The notes: generated by a model from the sequence alone, not told the origin. A stretch of 64,000 nucleotides of DNA from Bilabrum cf. latius (GCA_965178125.1 CBCXTV010000004.1:1-64000), one strand, 5' to 3'; numbered from the stretch's first letter, positions 38,139 to 51,369 are shown. Numbers and translations: made by a program.

Positions 38139-39258
38139 GCTTGCGTGACGGTTTTCCCTCTCAACCTGGCCTCTTGCGTGGCGCTGCTTCCGCGTGTGGC
38201 CTGAGCGTGCGACCTGAGCGTTCGGCTTGCTGTCGCGTGTGACCTGAGCGAACGGGCGGTCGACAGTATCCCGCGTATGTTGCTCCTGGGGTTCAAGAAA
38301 ACTTGTACTTTTTGGGCTGTACGGTGGTCAGTGGTGCACGGTTCGTTCGCAGCCTCCGCGTTGTTGGAAAGCTATGGTGGAGCATGGTTCTTTTCGCAGC
38401 CTCCGCGTTGTGATCAAGCTACGGTGGAGCATGGTTCGTGAGCATGGTTCTTTTCGCAGCCTCCGCGTTGTTGACACGTGAAAGCTACGCGAACGTGACC
38501 ACACAATAGGCCATACCCCAGGTGAAATCCGGACTCGGACATCCAGACGAAGCGGCATCATACACACTGTTGAACACACAAATGACACTGAGCTCCACCG
38601 TAACGTAACTTTCCATCACCACCTGGTTTATTTTCTCCGCGATGGCAGCTTGGCGGTGACGCTGTGTCTTCGGGCATGAAGGGGCAAATCTTTGGTTTTT
38701 TGGGCCCTGTTTCGGTCACCGAAAAGTCGTGTGATTTCTGGCGCGCAGGAGGAGTGACGCAAGGTATTTCTGAACCGTTTTCCGGACGCTTTCCGGGCCT
38801 CCCATGTGACCGCTTTTTGCGTACCGAAACACGTTCCGCGCGTGAGGAGCAGATGCGGATCTCCGCGGGGTCCTAGTTGTGTCCTTTTTCGGGGGACGAA
38901 ATCGGGCGCACTTGTCGTGCCGATTCGTGGTCGTCTCTGAGACCGGCTGCGAGTCGGGAAAGGTGCCCGGGAGATGCTCGTGTCCTTGGCTTCGTATTTC
39001 TCCGCATATTCTTCAAACGCGGGCGCACGTCTCCTACCGATTCGTGTTCGGTTTCCGAGGCCGATCGCGAGTCGGGAAATGCGCCCGCGATGCGCTCTCG
39101 ATCTCGGAAAGGGCGGGAGTCCGTTCTTGCATTCGGAATGGGCGGGGAGTTGCTTTTCCTGGGAGCATGTGCGAGATTCCTTCTCCGCGGGTCCTCTTTC
39201 GGCTTCGGCAGTCAGCAGCGCACTCTGCGGGAACGGCATTCTCCGAGTCTCTTTGCCG

Positions 39259-40305
39259 ATGATGTCTGAGGAGAAACCGTCCGAGAGCATTGCTGTTTCC
39301 TTGGGAGACGGCCGCAATCTTCGTGGGCGTCGAGGCGCCGGTAATATGGGAAACGAGGGCGGCATGTTGGCGCGCGAGGTCGACGCCCCGGCGGAGCACG
39401 CCGGCGCGGCGGCAAGCGTCGATGTTGCGGGCGGCCCCCACATCGAAAGCGGCGGCGCGGAGGCGGCGTCCACGGGGATGCTCGGAGAGGAGAGCGGCAA
39501 GGCAGCGCCGAAGGAGGACGCCGAAGACGACGGCGGCAAGAAGACGGAGGAGGAGGATGCTCGCGGCGGTGGACGTGCTGTGGTGCCCGGAGGTAATGAC
39601 GACGTATGGACCGACGCAGCCGCTTGGAAGGCGGGTGGCGGCGTGGCAGAGGCATTGTCATCGCAGCGTGTGAATCTTGCGCACACTGCCGGGGCGGTCT
39701 CTGGCGCTGATAGCTGGGATCCATGGGAGACCCCTGCGAAGTCGTCATGGGGGGAGACGTACGTGCCGCGGCAGGTCGCGCCGGAGCCGGCGGAGGAGGC
39801 GACATGGACTTGCAACGCGTGCCAGTGCTGCAAGCCCCGGTCGGCGTACTTCAAGAAGTGGAAGGACTGGATCCAACCAGTTTGCCGGGTGTGTTGCGAC
39901 AAGTTCGACAACGCGACGCCGTGGTGGGTGTGGTGCAAGAACTGCAAAAACGAGTATCCGGCGTACCGATTTCCCCAGATCCGCCGGAAGAAGGAGAACC
40001 TGCGCTATTTCTTCCCTGAGGACTGGTGCGCGAAGTGCCTGGTTGCGCGTGGCTGGAGTCTCCATGATGTCCGTTCCTCTGCGGGTGAAGCGAAGCGTTG
40101 GGTGCCAAAAGCTTGCGCGAATACCGGTGACGGCGACAACGACGCTCGTGCTCCCGCACGCGACGAGCCTCCTGCAGGAGGCGCCGCCTCCTGCAGCAAC
40201 GCCGTGCGTCAGAGTCCTTCGCGTGACGAGGCCTTGGATGACATCAAGCGGGCCATGGAGCTTCTCCAGAATGCGGAAAGGTTCCTCCTCACGATGCCAG
40301 CGTGA
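39259..40305 (+). CDS. CxxC-rich zinc-finger-like protein, unit 2 copy
   Basis: Predicted protein identical to the 13215-14261 product, with all Cys pairs intact and the same tandem ATG start. Confidence 0.7.
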   Translation: MMSEEKPSESIAVSLGDGRNLRGRRGAGNMGNEGGMLAREVDAPAEHAGAAASVDVAGGPHIESGGAEAASTGMLGEESGKAAPKEDAEDDGGKKTEEEDARGGGRAVVPGGNDDVWTDAAAWKAGGGVAEALSSQRVNLAHTAGAVSGADSWDPWETPAKSSWGETYVPRQVAPEPAEEATWTCNACQCCKPRSAYFKKWKDWIQPVCRVCCDKFDNATPWWVWCKNCKNEYPAYRFPQIRRKKENLRYFFPEDWCAKCLVARGWSLHDVRSSAGEAKRWVPKACANTGDGDNDARAPARDEPPAGGAASCSNAVRQSPSRDEALDDIKRAMELLQNAERFLLTMPA

Positions 40306-41407
40306 CGCGGGAGCTTCCCGAATGGGTCCGTCGTACTGTGAGGGCGCTCCGGAAGGAAGAGCGCGAGTGAGTCATCCTTGCGCCGAGGTGAGCGCGACGT
40401 CGGAGGAGCACGGTCGTTTGATTGGGAACGATATGGTCGGCAGCGTGTGAAAATCCGAGTTTCTCGTGCAGGATTGGGCAGCTCTCTAGATATCTTGCCC
40501 GGGAAGGGTATGATGCGGTGGGAGCGCTTCCGCCTCACGTGGCAGACGTCCACACTTCCTGGTTCCCCGGCAGGCTGTTTGGCGAGACGGAGTGGCAAAG
40601 CATCCGCCTGCTCATTCCTACTTTGTTACCTCGATTGTGAGCTCGGAGCTTGGGGCGGAGGATTCTGCGGGCAGCTCATGTGTGCCTAGAGTGTCATCCC
40701 GCGACCCTCTGACTTCTGTCCGTGGCTTTACCTCTTCGCGCAGGAAGATTCCTCATGAGGCAAGCCCGGTCCGAACTCGCGTGGGATGCCGTGCGCTGGT
40801 GCGGCTTCCACTCATCCCCGGGGTGGGGAGCGCTGGGTAAAGGATCGTCTGTCCCTGCAAGTTTCGATTCGGCGAGGTGCGGCAGCATGACGCGGACCGA
40901 GGTGAAGTCCTTTGTCCGCGATAGGTCGCCGCGTCGCGCGGTGGCGACCCCACAGCGCCCAAATCCCATTCCAGAGAGGGGGTGTGATGCAGTGGGAGCC
41001 CTTCCGCCTCACGTGACAGACGTTCACACTTCCTGGTTCCCATAAGGTCTTCAGCACAGCGCATGCGAGGCAGGCTGTTTGGCGAGACGTAGTGGCATCG
41101 CCCCCGCCTGCTCATTCCTACTTTGTTACCTCGATTGTCAGCTTGGGGCTCGGGGGCGGCGGATTCAGCGGGCAGCTCATGTATGCTGGAGTGTCATCCC
41201 GCGACCTCTGACTTCTGTCCGTGGCTTTACCTCTTCGCGCAGGAAGATTCCTCATGAGGCAAGCCCGGTGCGAACTCCTGTGGGATGCCGTGCGCTGGTT
41301 CGGATTCCACTCATGCCCGATGTGGGGAGCGCTAGGGTAAAGGATCGTCTGTCCCTGCAAGTTTCGATTCGGCTCGAGTCAATGTGAGGAAGGAGAGGTG
41401 CGGCAGC

Positions 41408-41932
41408 ATGACGCGGAACGAGGTGACGTCCTTTGTCCGCGATAGGTCGCCGCGTCGCGCGGTGGCGACCCCGCAGCGCCCAAACCCCGCCCCGCCAGCG
41501 AGTCCTCACTCGACAGCGGTGTCGAACCTGCAGCAGCGCTTCGAGAACATGCAGCAGCGTGCGGAAAGCTTGAGCGCTCAGCTGGAGTACGCCCAAAGTG
41601 TGATCAGGCTGCTCTCCGGCCTGTTGCGCGATGAGGCTCCTCGGTTCCATGCAGACTTTGATCCCGTGATTCGGCGTGCGATGTCTGGCGCAAGCGGCTC
41701 CGTTGCGGGTAGGTCTTTCCGTCTTGTGGACGGAGGCGTCATCCACGGACCTGACACAGCAGTCGCTGCTCCTCCGCGTCGTCTCATCGTTGAGGTGCGT
41801 ACGGACTGGGAGATGACCGAGACTGCCTCAACTGTGCTGGATTCCTCAGGATCAGACGACATGGGTTCCGAGGACTCGCCGCCGCCGACCGTCGTCCTCC
41901 CCAGCGGCGCGGCGGGCGCCGGCGGTGCCTAG
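41408..41932 (+). CDS. Short coiled-coil protein, unit 2 copy
   Basis: Predicted protein identical to the 15364-15888 product. Confidence 0.6.
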   Translation: MTRNEVTSFVRDRSPRRAVATPQRPNPAPPASPHSTAVSNLQQRFENMQQRAESLSAQLEYAQSVIRLLSGLLRDEAPRFHADFDPVIRRAMSGASGSVAGRSFRLVDGGVIHGPDTAVAAPPRRLIVEVRTDWEMTETASTVLDSSGSDDMGSEDSPPPTVVLPSGAAGAGGA

Positions 41933-42503
41933 TCCTCGGCAGCTCCTGCATCGGAGCCTCCTGTCGAGATTCGATCGCGCAACGTCGTTCCTTACATTGC
42001 TTGCCGTCGCATGTGCGGGGCGGTGGTGGGTGTGCGTGTTCGCCGAAAGTTCCCGGCCTCGTCTTCCTCAGGAGAGCTCCTCGACCCGAAATTGGCAGCT
42101 CAGCGCTGCCGTGGCCGATACAGTACCCGTGCACGGCCAGTTGGCAGCTACGCGCTGCCGTTGCCAATGTCGTCCGCACGAGAGCAGAGTGGCAGCTCAG
42201 CGCAGGCGAGAAACCGCGCTCGCAATGCTGCGAGGTGTATTCAATGCTGTGCACGTGTCTATCCCTCTCCCTGGTTTTGTCTCGCTTGCGCCAGTGTGAC
42301 CGCAGCAGAGCGGGTGCTTCCCGCGCGTCTTCAGCTTTGAGCACTCCTCCAGCGACAGGAAGGCATTCGCTTGCTCTCGCTCCCCGCCTGCGTCCTATCC
42401 CTCCCGGGTATCTTCAGAGGCCACAGGCAGTGCGAAGCTTGGCAGCGGGTCCGTCCGCGTCGTTTCGGCTGTGAGCGATCTTCTGCCCGGTTCCTCACGC
42501 GTC

Positions 42504-44108
42504 ATGATGTCCTCTGCTTCGGTGCCGGATCAGCTCGCACGGATCAGTAAGGAGCTGAAGTGTCTCAGAGACGCGAGACAACGGGCGCGCAATGGGCTGC
42601 GCCATCCGTGGTTGCGCGCCATGGAGGCACAGGTCGCTGAGGTTATTCGTCATCACCCCGGAGGTGGCGAGGCAGCTCTTCGAACCTATGTCTCTCGTCA
42701 GTTGCAGAGTCGACAGGTTTCCACGCGGACGGCTTCGCAGGAGGAGTTTCAAAGGCAGGTCGATGAGGAGGTCGCGCTCACCATGAGGCGCCCAGCTGAG
42801 GCGTGGCAGCGAAATCCTCTTCGCTCATGTCATCGAGAGTCCGTGGCACGCGCGGAGACCTTTCTCGCCGAGGCTTCTGTCGTTGCTTGGATCGACCATG
42901 TGAACGAGCAGCGTGGGTGTGCTCCAACTGGGAACATGGTTTTCGCCATGCTTGCGAGGATGGGCGTTCGCGCGGGGAAGGATTCGGCTCGACGGCAGTG
43001 GCTCCTGCGCTTCCGTCGTCGTTGGCGGCTTCGGCATGGCCGATTGAAGAAGCAGCCCCCGGTAACACTCGATTACGTCAGACTCGCGTGTCGTGTCTTC
43101 TATCAGTGGATTGAATTCGCAGAAGCGCGAGTGCCCCGCAACCGCCGCCTCGTCTTTGTGAACTTCGATGAGTCCAGCGTGCCCTTTGCCTTTCCGGGAA
43201 TGCGCGGGTACATCGCACCGAGGTCAGGAACGGAGCCCGCTTCGCTTGGTTCGCGCACGGAGCGCCTCGCCTCGAATAGCAATCGAGGATCGTACACCTT
43301 TCTGGGTTTCATTAGCGACTGCCCGGAAATCCAGCGACGACTCCCGCGTATACTCATCGGGAAGCACACGCGGCTGAGCAAGCGCTTGATGCGTGGGGCG
43401 TCGAACCAAATGGTGGACGGAATGGAAGTCTGGGCCCGAGAGAGCTCGTGGGTGACGCAGTCCCTCATGTTCGACATTCTGCGTCGGCTTTTCGCTTCTT
43501 GGATGGACATTCAGCATGAGATCTATCCAATAGTGATACTTGACTGCGCGCCCCAACACATTTCCACTGAGATTGTGAACTTCGCACACGGCCTTGGCAT
43601 GGATCTCGTGTTTATTCCTGGTCGACTCACCTTCTTGCTTCAGCCGTTGGACGTTCTCGTCTTTCAGCTTCTTAAGCGCGACCTTCGGGAGACGTGGATG
43701 CAGGAGCGCTCGCGTCATGAAGCGGGTCATGTCGATGTCTCTTGCCATCTCAGGGTTGTCGCTGAGTGCACGAAGAGAGTGCTCTCGTCTGGCTCGTGGC
43801 AAGGCGCTTTCGATATGACAGGCATTACCAGCGGCAGGCGCCGCTTGCATTCGACCCTACGGCGCTTGTTTGAGTGTGACATGGAGGACATCTCCAGCGA
43901 TGCTCCGTCTGTCGACCAGCTCCGCTTCATCAGCAGTCCGCAGCAGCCTCTCCCGCACGATGCGCTCATCAACAGGGCCCCAGTCGCGTCCGGACACGGG
44001 GTCGACGGAGGCGTCCACGGTGGTAACGCTCGCCGCATGCCTCGTGGCCGCAGACTAAACGGATGGACCCCCCGCGATCGCGCTCACCCCTCGGCGGCCA
44101 TGCCGTGA
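42504..44108 (+). CDS. Pogo/Tigger-like DDE transposase, unit 2 copy
   Basis: Same protein as 16460-18064 except one Val to Met change near the C-terminus (NARRVPRG to NARRMPRG), private to unit 2. The DDD catalytic triad is intact. Confidence 0.85.
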   Translation: MMSSASVPDQLARISKELKCLRDARQRARNGLRHPWLRAMEAQVAEVIRHHPGGGEAALRTYVSRQLQSRQVSTRTASQEEFQRQVDEEVALTMRRPAEAWQRNPLRSCHRESVARAETFLAEASVVAWIDHVNEQRGCAPTGNMVFAMLARMGVRAGKDSARRQWLLRFRRRWRLRHGRLKKQPPVTLDYVRLACRVFYQWIEFAEARVPRNRRLVFVNFDESSVPFAFPGMRGYIAPRSGTEPASLGSRTERLASNSNRGSYTFLGFISDCPEIQRRLPRILIGKHTRLSKRLMRGASNQMVDGMEVWARESSWVTQSLMFDILRRLFASWMDIQHEIYPIVILDCAPQHISTEIVNFAHGLGMDLVFIPGRLTFLLQPLDVLVFQLLKRDLRETWMQERSRHEAGHVDVSCHLRVVAECTKRVLSSGSWQGAFDMTGITSGRRRLHSTLRRLFECDMEDISSDAPSVDQLRFISSPQQPLPHDALINRAPVASGHGVDGGVHGGNARRMPRGRRLNGWTPRDRAHPSAAMP

Positions 44109-45127
44109 CCTCGACCACGACCATGTCAGGGGCGAACGCGACTTCGTCAACCTCGAGCACGACCATCCCAGCGGCGAACGCGGCTTCCTCGATGGGATCC
44201 CTGACCCCGACGAAGCTTCCCCGACCTCGGCCACGTGAACCTGCAGGCGCATTCTTGCCCGATGTGCCCGCGCAGGTGGCGGCCTGCACGGCGTGGGCGC
44301 CACCGTTTCGTCGACCAGACAGCTCAGCCACTCCGGCGACGCGCGAGGCGGCAACGTCCACGTGCATCAATCCGTGGACCGCTCTCTCCTGGTATCCGAC
44401 ACCACCGCAGCCGACGGACCCCCCTTCCGACAGGCCTCGCGAGGTACCGAACCCGAGCTCCCGGCAGCAGCGCAGGCGTCATGCTTGGGGCGGCACGTGG
44501 GTGTTCGACGACGCCATTACGCTCAGCGATTGCGGGTCGAGGGTGCAGATCGACGCGCCGCAGTCGAAGCTCTTGGCGATGGTCGTGCCCCGGAAGTCGG
44601 GCCAGTGGATTCCTCGTAGGCTGCGCTCGCGTACGATCTGGTATTTGGCTGGGGAGCAGTCGGCCGTGATCACCAACCTCAAGTGCCAGGCCTGTAGTCG
44701 GGTCAAGCAGGCGGACAGCTTCAACCCGAAGAGCTTGCGTCGGGCTCAGTACTCGTTGCTGCATTCCCTGTGGCCCGGCTACATACGACGTACCGAGCGG
44801 TCTATTTGGTGCACGCAGTGTGCGGTGGAGGACCAGTTGATGCAGGGCAACTTTCCGGACGGCTACTGTTTCCGGATCCGCGCCACACTCGAAATTTGCC
44901 ATCAAGATCGCGTCGCGGCCAGGCTGTTTGCAGTGCACGACAGTAACGCTCTCTTCGAGCAGATCCCGCTGAGCTCCCATGCGGCCATGGACGTGGCGGA
45001 GCAGTTGCGTCGATACTGGCAGGATGCCGTGTCCTCAGACGGCCAGAGCAACATCTTCCACAGCGACCACGTTTCGACAGACGACGACTCTGAGTTCGCA
45101 CCGGGCGGACCGGAGAGCGTGCCGTGA
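44063..45127 (+). CDS. Pro/Ser/Thr-rich paired-CxxC protein, unit 2 copy
   Basis: Predicted protein identical to the 18019-19083 product. One silent change (TGC to TGT in the CQAC pair) is private to unit 2. Confidence 0.7.
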   Translation: MDPPRSRSPLGGHAVTSTTTMSGANATSSTSSTTIPAANAASSMGSLTPTKLPRPRPREPAGAFLPDVPAQVAACTAWAPPFRRPDSSATPATREAATSTCINPWTALSWYPTPPQPTDPPSDRPREVPNPSSRQQRRRHAWGGTWVFDDAITLSDCGSRVQIDAPQSKLLAMVVPRKSGQWIPRRLRSRTIWYLAGEQSAVITNLKCQACSRVKQADSFNPKSLRRAQYSLLHSLWPGYIRRTERSIWCTQCAVEDQLMQGNFPDGYCFRIRATLEICHQDRVAARLFAVHDSNALFEQIPLSSHAAMDVAEQLRRYWQDAVSSDGQSNIFHSDHVSTDDDSEFAPGGPESVP

Positions 45128-45329
45128 GGGACCGCAGCGACAGTATCGTCGCTTAGGTGAGGAGCGGGTGCCAATGCTCTTTTGAAAATGGTGCGTCGTA
45201 CGTACGGCAGGAGCCGTCGGTGGGAGCGGGGCGGATCCTGCGGGAAGTCGTGGAGACTGAGGGCAGAGACTCTCGGGTCGGTCAGGGTCTCATGTAACGT
45301 GCTGTTCACCGCAGAGGTATGTGCGGATC

Positions 45330-45581
45330 TTGGTGGATCTCTCGAGGACATGGGTGGCATACCGTTGTGCATCCGTTCCCCGGGGGGGGGCGGTCGCAGA
45401 AGAGTGCACACGAAAACAAGAGGAAAGGAGACCAACCCCCCAAACCCACGTAGTGCGATCCTGGGGGGTACCCTATAAGGTACTAAGAATCCTTCTCCCG
45501 AAAATCGCACTACCTCGGGCCACAACGTCTTGGTGGATTCCTCGAGGACATGGGTGGCATACCGTTGTGCATCCGTTCCCC
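45330..45581. mobile_element. Hairpin element flanked by 53-bp direct repeats, unit 2
   Basis: Same arrangement as 19285-19536, with the hairpin at 45450-45513. The G run before the hairpin is one base longer. Confidence 0.65.
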
Positions 45582-48500
45582 GTCGCTCCCTAACGTCTTC
45601 AGTGGCAGGTTCGGAAAAGACACCTCCGTAGGCACGCGACAAGTCCCGGTGAAGCGGGCTCGCACCGCGCTGGGCGGGAGATCGTGAGCGCTTAGAGGAC
45701 CGGAGCTCTCGGGCGGGTGCGTGTCTCGACAAACTCCCTCTTGACCACGGGCGGGGAACGTGTAGGGCGGAAGCTAAAGACACCGTAAGTAGCGGAGGGC
45801 TAACATTCCGTCCTTCGGTGAGAGCCAAAAGTTCGAGTCTGCGAGAGACTATTATACGAAGTTCTCCCCTCCTCATACGTGCGCATAGCCTCCTCACGCG
45901 GTAGCGCGAGCGCGGGACCCGGACCTGTCCCTGATGGGCGTGAATCTGAACCCGGCGTACTCTCCTAGTCTGTCACTTCCACGACCTTGTTGTCGCGGAA
46001 CCACTTGCACGGAGAGGAACCTGTCGTTCAAGCGGGTGCAGCCGGACGCGCAGGTGTAGTGCATCGCCTTGCATATGTGCACGGCCAAGTAGATGCCGGA
46101 ACCGTAGAGGTATCACACTTCCCGCGGAGCTTGGGTGGGTCTTTCGCTGCTGTCGTCTGCTCCAGAAGGTTTGCGCCAAAAACCGGAAAACTTCTAAGAC
46201 AGAGGTGGGATGCCAGGAGCTCACGGTCCTGCCGGATTGGGGAGGTCCATGCCCACGCGAGCCGGGTACGCGTCCGAATCCCACGCGAGCCGTTCCCCAC
46301 GGCGCACCGATAAGTGTCGGGACGCCGAGAGCAGGCACGCTGACGGCGCCAAGGACGCTCGTGGTCCGGCACGTGAGGAGCCTCTTGCGAAGCGCCGCGT
46401 CTCTGTTGAACACACAAATGACTCTGAGCTCCACCGTAACGTAACGTGCCATCACCACTCTCGATCTCGGAAAGGGCGGGAGTGCGCTCTTGCATTCGGA
46501 ATGGGCGGGGATAGAGCCAGTCCAGCATGTGTGGGCGTGAAGCCGGAGGAGTTGCTCTTCCTGGGAGCATGTGCGAGATTCCTTCTCCGCGGATCCTCTT
46601 TCGGCTTCGGCAGTCAGCAGCGCACTCTGTGGGAACGGCATTCTCCGTCGCCAACGCCGTGCATGAGAGCGCCTGCCGACAAAGTTTACGCCAAAAACCG
46701 CAAAACATGTGGGACAGAGGTGGGATGCCTGGGGCTCGCGGTTATGACACATTAGGAAGGTCCATGCCCATGTCACCGCCACCATGGCGACACGCGCCCA
46801 GACCTTGGAGGGTTTTTCAGTGGTGTCGCCTGCCGGGGAGGGTTTACGCGGAAAACCGGAGAACTTGTGCGTTTCGCGTTCCCGAAGCCCGCCATTACTC
46901 CGGGAGGGAGCCTGCCAACGAGGTGGTGCTTGGCGAAATGTGGTGGGTGGCGAAGATGTGGTACTTCGCCGTGCCTTTCTCTATGACGGCCAAGCGTGCA
47001 CTCGCCATCGCGCTCGGACGCCACAGGAAGAGATCCCAGCACGCAGCTCCGCCGCCTCATCCAGGAGTAAGGCGAAGTCGAATCGTGAATAGCGCTTCGC
47101 ACCTTCACAGAGCCGAGGATCACAGATAGGCCCCGCCTCACAGAACCCAGCGCCATAGGGCAGAGCGTGAAGTACCTGGCCGCTTGGCTTGGCCGGACCC
47201 CCGCCCGCCCTCCGCCGGCAGCTCCTCCCGTCCGTCCCTATGGAGGCAGATCCGCGTACCCATGCTGCGGCGGGATCCTGACACAATCCGTTCCTCTTAG
47301 TGTGTGGCCGTGGGGCATGAGTAGAGCAGCATCGGGCCCTCACCAGCCGTGGAACGGAAGCAGCTCTCCGTGCGGCAGCTGTGCGATGCACAGACCTTTT
47401 CCCAAAGATACGGATCCATTTTGCCGTCTTCCCGCGCATACTGCATCGCTCTGCAAAACTGCATTGCGCAGTGGATCCCGGAGCGTCGACTGCCAATAGC
47501 AGGCGGCCTCGCAAGGCCTTCATGGACGCAGGATTTGGGCTTCTTCATCGTAAATTTGGGGTCTGCTCAGCGCGCGAAAATTCCAACGCTTCAAAATGGA
47601 TCCGGACGTCGCGAGAAGGGAACTCGTTGCTTGCTCACCTGTGCGGAGGGGTTGGATGCCCGATGTGCAAAAGAGAGGATATTGTCCGTCGGCGTTCTCT
47701 CTTCACCTTGTGCGGAAGGGTTGGGTGCCTGATTTCAGACAGAGAAGGTCTCGTCCGTCGGGAGCGCTTAGGAATACTTCCGGATGGGGCGTCCAGACGC
47801 GGTCCAGGACCTCCAGCTCGTCGGGGTCAATGTCGCCCGCGCCGTCCGTGCCTTTGACGCCCTCTGGATCGATGATGCCCACGATCTTTGTCATCTCGGA
47901 CGACACACGTCCCAGCTGCTCTTTGGTAGTGCATTACCTCATTGACCCCGAAGCGTTGAATATTTAATGAAGACCCTTCGGAAGCTGACGAAGTTTGTCA
48001 GCTTGTCGGAGCGCAGCCTGGGTCCTTGTCAACAAACATGGAGGGTTTCGGGGGCGGATTTCCAGCGTTCCGCCTTGATTTCGAGTGCACCTCGAGGTCG
48101 GGATCGAAGCGGGGCGGGCGGTTCGTCATCCTCTGTGATACGCTTAGGAGGCGCCGACTTGATGCCCACCTTGTCCCCCAATCACTCCAGACGTAACTGG
48201 GGAACTCTTCCCGTCGTGGGCCGGGTACGCCTCCGAATCCCACGCGAGCCGTTCCCCACGGCGCACCGATAAGCGCCGCTGCAAGCGTACCAAGAGGGGC
48301 GTACCAAGAGGTGCTTCCTTCGCTCGGCAGTGTGGCACTTCAAGCAGTAGAATGTGCCACTCCCAGCACGTAGGTGGAGTTTGCGAGCTGCCGGCCGACA
48401 TGCTCGTGTGGTGACCTCCGGCGCACCGATAAGTGCCGCTGCAAGCGCACCAATACTACTTCGCTTGGGAGCGTGGCACTTTAAGCAATGCAGTGCGCCG

Positions 48501-48729
48501 GTTTTCGTGCACGCCCAGTCGCGCGGACGCCGCAGGTGGCTTGGCCGTAGGATAGAATTAGTGGCGGGTCGGTTTTGCATGTCTTCCCTCTCCTCTTGAT
48601 ATGGTACAGAAAGGCAAGAGCCTGACGATGCAGACGGAACTCCTGGATTTCACCGCCACATTCCTAGTCAAGACAGCCCTCGACTAAACAGACGCCGAGT
48701 TATCTTGAGCAGCATCCCACGACGCAGTG

Positions 48730-49146
48730 ATGTGGACGGCAAGGGTGATGCCATGCTTTCCGGGCCTCCCATGTGACCGCTTTTTGCGTACCGAAACACT
48801 TTCCGAGGTCGACGCCCCGGCGGAGCACGCCGGCGCGGCGGCAAGCGTCGATGTTGCGGGCGGCCCAGCCATGAGGTACATGATCAAGTACGCGGAAAGC
48901 ACGCAGAGCGTCGTCAATCCGTTCGTGAGCCGCGAGTTCCAAAAGGTCTTCGAGCACATCCCCCCGGAAAGCACGCAGAGCATCGTCAATCCGTTCGTGA
49001 GCCGCGAGTTCCAAAAGGTCTTCGAGCACATCCCCCCGGAAAGCACGCAGAGCATCGTCAATCCGTTCGTGAGCCGCGAGTTCCAAAAGGTCTTCGAGCA
49101 CATCCCCCGGATGATGTCGAGCATGCGGACGCCCTGCTCCGGATGA
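48730..49146 (+). pseudogene. Chimeric CxxC/GT ORF, unit 2
   Basis: Unit 2 copy of the 22685-23101 chimera, with the same three 72-bp periods. Confidence 0.6.
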
Positions 49147-49643
49147 TGTCGGCCATGCGGACGCTCTTCCCAGACCTTGCGCGGCAGCGGGACGAAAATG
49201 GAGCTCTCCCTGCACCGCAAGCACGCCGGAAACCTGGTGCACTTCCACGTATGCATGACGGACTCCGAGAGGTCGCATCGTTGTCGCGTGGCGGAGGATT
49301 TCATTTGGGCCGGCAGCAGGCCGAATGTCGTGTACGGCTTTTAGGTACCGAACCCGAGCTCCCGGCAGCAGCGCAGGCGGCATGCTTGGGGCGGCACGTG
49401 GATCTTCGACGACGCCATTACGCTCAGCGATTGCGGGTCGAGGGTGCAGATCGACGCGCCGCAGTCGAAGCTCTTGGCGATGGTCGTGCCCCGGAAGTCG
49501 GGCCAGTGGATTCCTCATAGGCTGCGCTCGCGTACGATCTGGTATTTGGGTGGGGAGCAGTCGGCCGTGATCACCAACCTCAAGTGCCAGGCCTGCAGTC
49601 GGGTCAAGCAGGCGGGAACGGCATTCTCCGAGTCTCTTTGCCG

Positions 49644-50808
49644 ATGATGTCTGAGGAGAAACCGTCCGAGAGCATTGCTGTTTCCTTGGGAGACGGCCGC
49701 AATCTTCGTGGGCGTCAAGGCGCCGGTAATATGGGAAACGAGGGCGGCATGTTGGCGCGCGAGGTCGACGCCCCGGCGGAGCACGCCGGCGCGGCGGCAA
49801 GCGTCGATGTTCAGGCGGCCCCCACATCGAGAGCGGCGGCGCGGAGGCGGCGTCCACGGGGATGCTCGGAGAGGAGAGCGGCAAGGCAGCGCCGAAGGAG
49901 GACGCCGAAGACGACGGCGGCAAGAAGACGGAGGAGGAGGATGCTCGCGACGTATGGTCAGACGCAGCCGCTTGGAAGGCGGGTGGCGGCGTGGCAGACG
50001 GGAAGGATGTCGGAACCTGGGGTTCATGGAAGACGCCTGCGAAGTCGTCATGGGGGGAGCCGTACGTGCCGTGGCAGGTCGCGCCGGAGCCGGCGGAGGA
50101 GGCGACATGGACTTGCAACGCGTGCCAGGGCCTAAGCCCCGGTCAGAGTACTTCAAGAAGTGGAAGGACTGGATCCAACCAGTTTGCCGGGTGTGTTGCG
50201 ACAAGTTCGACAACGCGACGCCGTGGTGGGTGAGGTGCAAGAATTGCAAAAACGAGTTTCCGGCGTACCGATTTCCCCAGATCCGCCGGAAGAGGGAGAA
50301 CCTGCGCTACTTCTTCCCTGAGGACTGGTGCGCGAAGTGCCTGGTTGCGCGTGGCTGGAGTCTCCATGATGTCCGTTCCTCTGCGGGTGAAGCGAAGCGT
50401 TGGGTGCCAAAAGCTTGCGCGAATACCGCTGACGGCGACAACGACGCTCGTGCTCCCGCGCGCGACGAGCCTTCTGCAGGGGACGCCGCCTCGTGCAGCA
50501 ACGCCGTGCGTCAGAGTCCTTCGCGTGACGAGGCCTTGGACGATATCAACCGGGCCATGGAGCTTCTCCGGAATGCGGAGAAATTCATCTCCGCGATGCC
50601 ATCGTGCACGCAGTGTGCGGTGGAGGACCAGTTGATGCAGGGCAACTTCCCGGACGGCTACTGTTTCCGGATCCGCGCCACACTCGAGTTTTGGCATCAA
50701 GATCGTGTCGCGGCCAGGCTGTACGACGGCGGCAAGAAGACGGAGAAGGAGGATGCTCACGGTATCGCCCTGATCATCTGCACGACTTCGTGGGGCTCCA
50801 TGACGTAA
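49644..50808 (+). pseudogene. Frameshifted and fused copy of CxxC-rich gene, unit 2
   Basis: Same chimera as 23599-24763 with the same two frameshifts and the same fusion order. It therefore predates the tandem amplification. Confidence 0.7.
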
Positions 50809-51369
50809 CGGCGAGCGAGAACATTGACTGGTGGCGTGGCTGGAGGATCTCGGGAACACACGGCGGGCGAGCCGTTTTTCAAAAGGAGCACGGGTCCTTC
50901 GGGACGCCATTTCACTTACGGCGGGCGAGCCGTTTTCCGAATGGTGCGGGGGTCCTACTGATGCACACGGCGATCGCTGGTTCACTCACGGCGGGCGAGC
51001 CGTTTTCCGAATGGTGCGGAGTCCTCCAGATGACCACGGTGATGGGTGGCAGCATGTCATAGGCGCGCCGTCGGAAGCTTCCCCTTCGAGTGCTGCCTAA
51101 AACTGAGAAACGTGGAGATCCTAGCATCGTATGGAGGCACGAGGTAACACCAGTGGGGTCCGTTCTCCGCTTCAATTCCTGTCCCAAATCCGATTCCCAT
51201 TTCGAGACCGAAAAAGGTGACCCGGAAAACGACGGTACTTATTTCTGAACCGTTTTCCGGACGCTTTCCGGGCCTCCCATGTGACCGCTTTTTGCGTACC
51301 GAAACACGTTCCGCGCGTGAGGAGCAGATGCGGATCTCCGCGGGGTCCTATTTGTGTCTTTTTTCGGGG

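Larger units (their letters stand above)
26777..38764. mobile_element. 11,988-bp TA-flanked block, unit 2
   Basis: Second full copy of the block, with the same TA borders (26775-26776 and 38765-38766), the same ends and the same four genes. Confidence 0.5.
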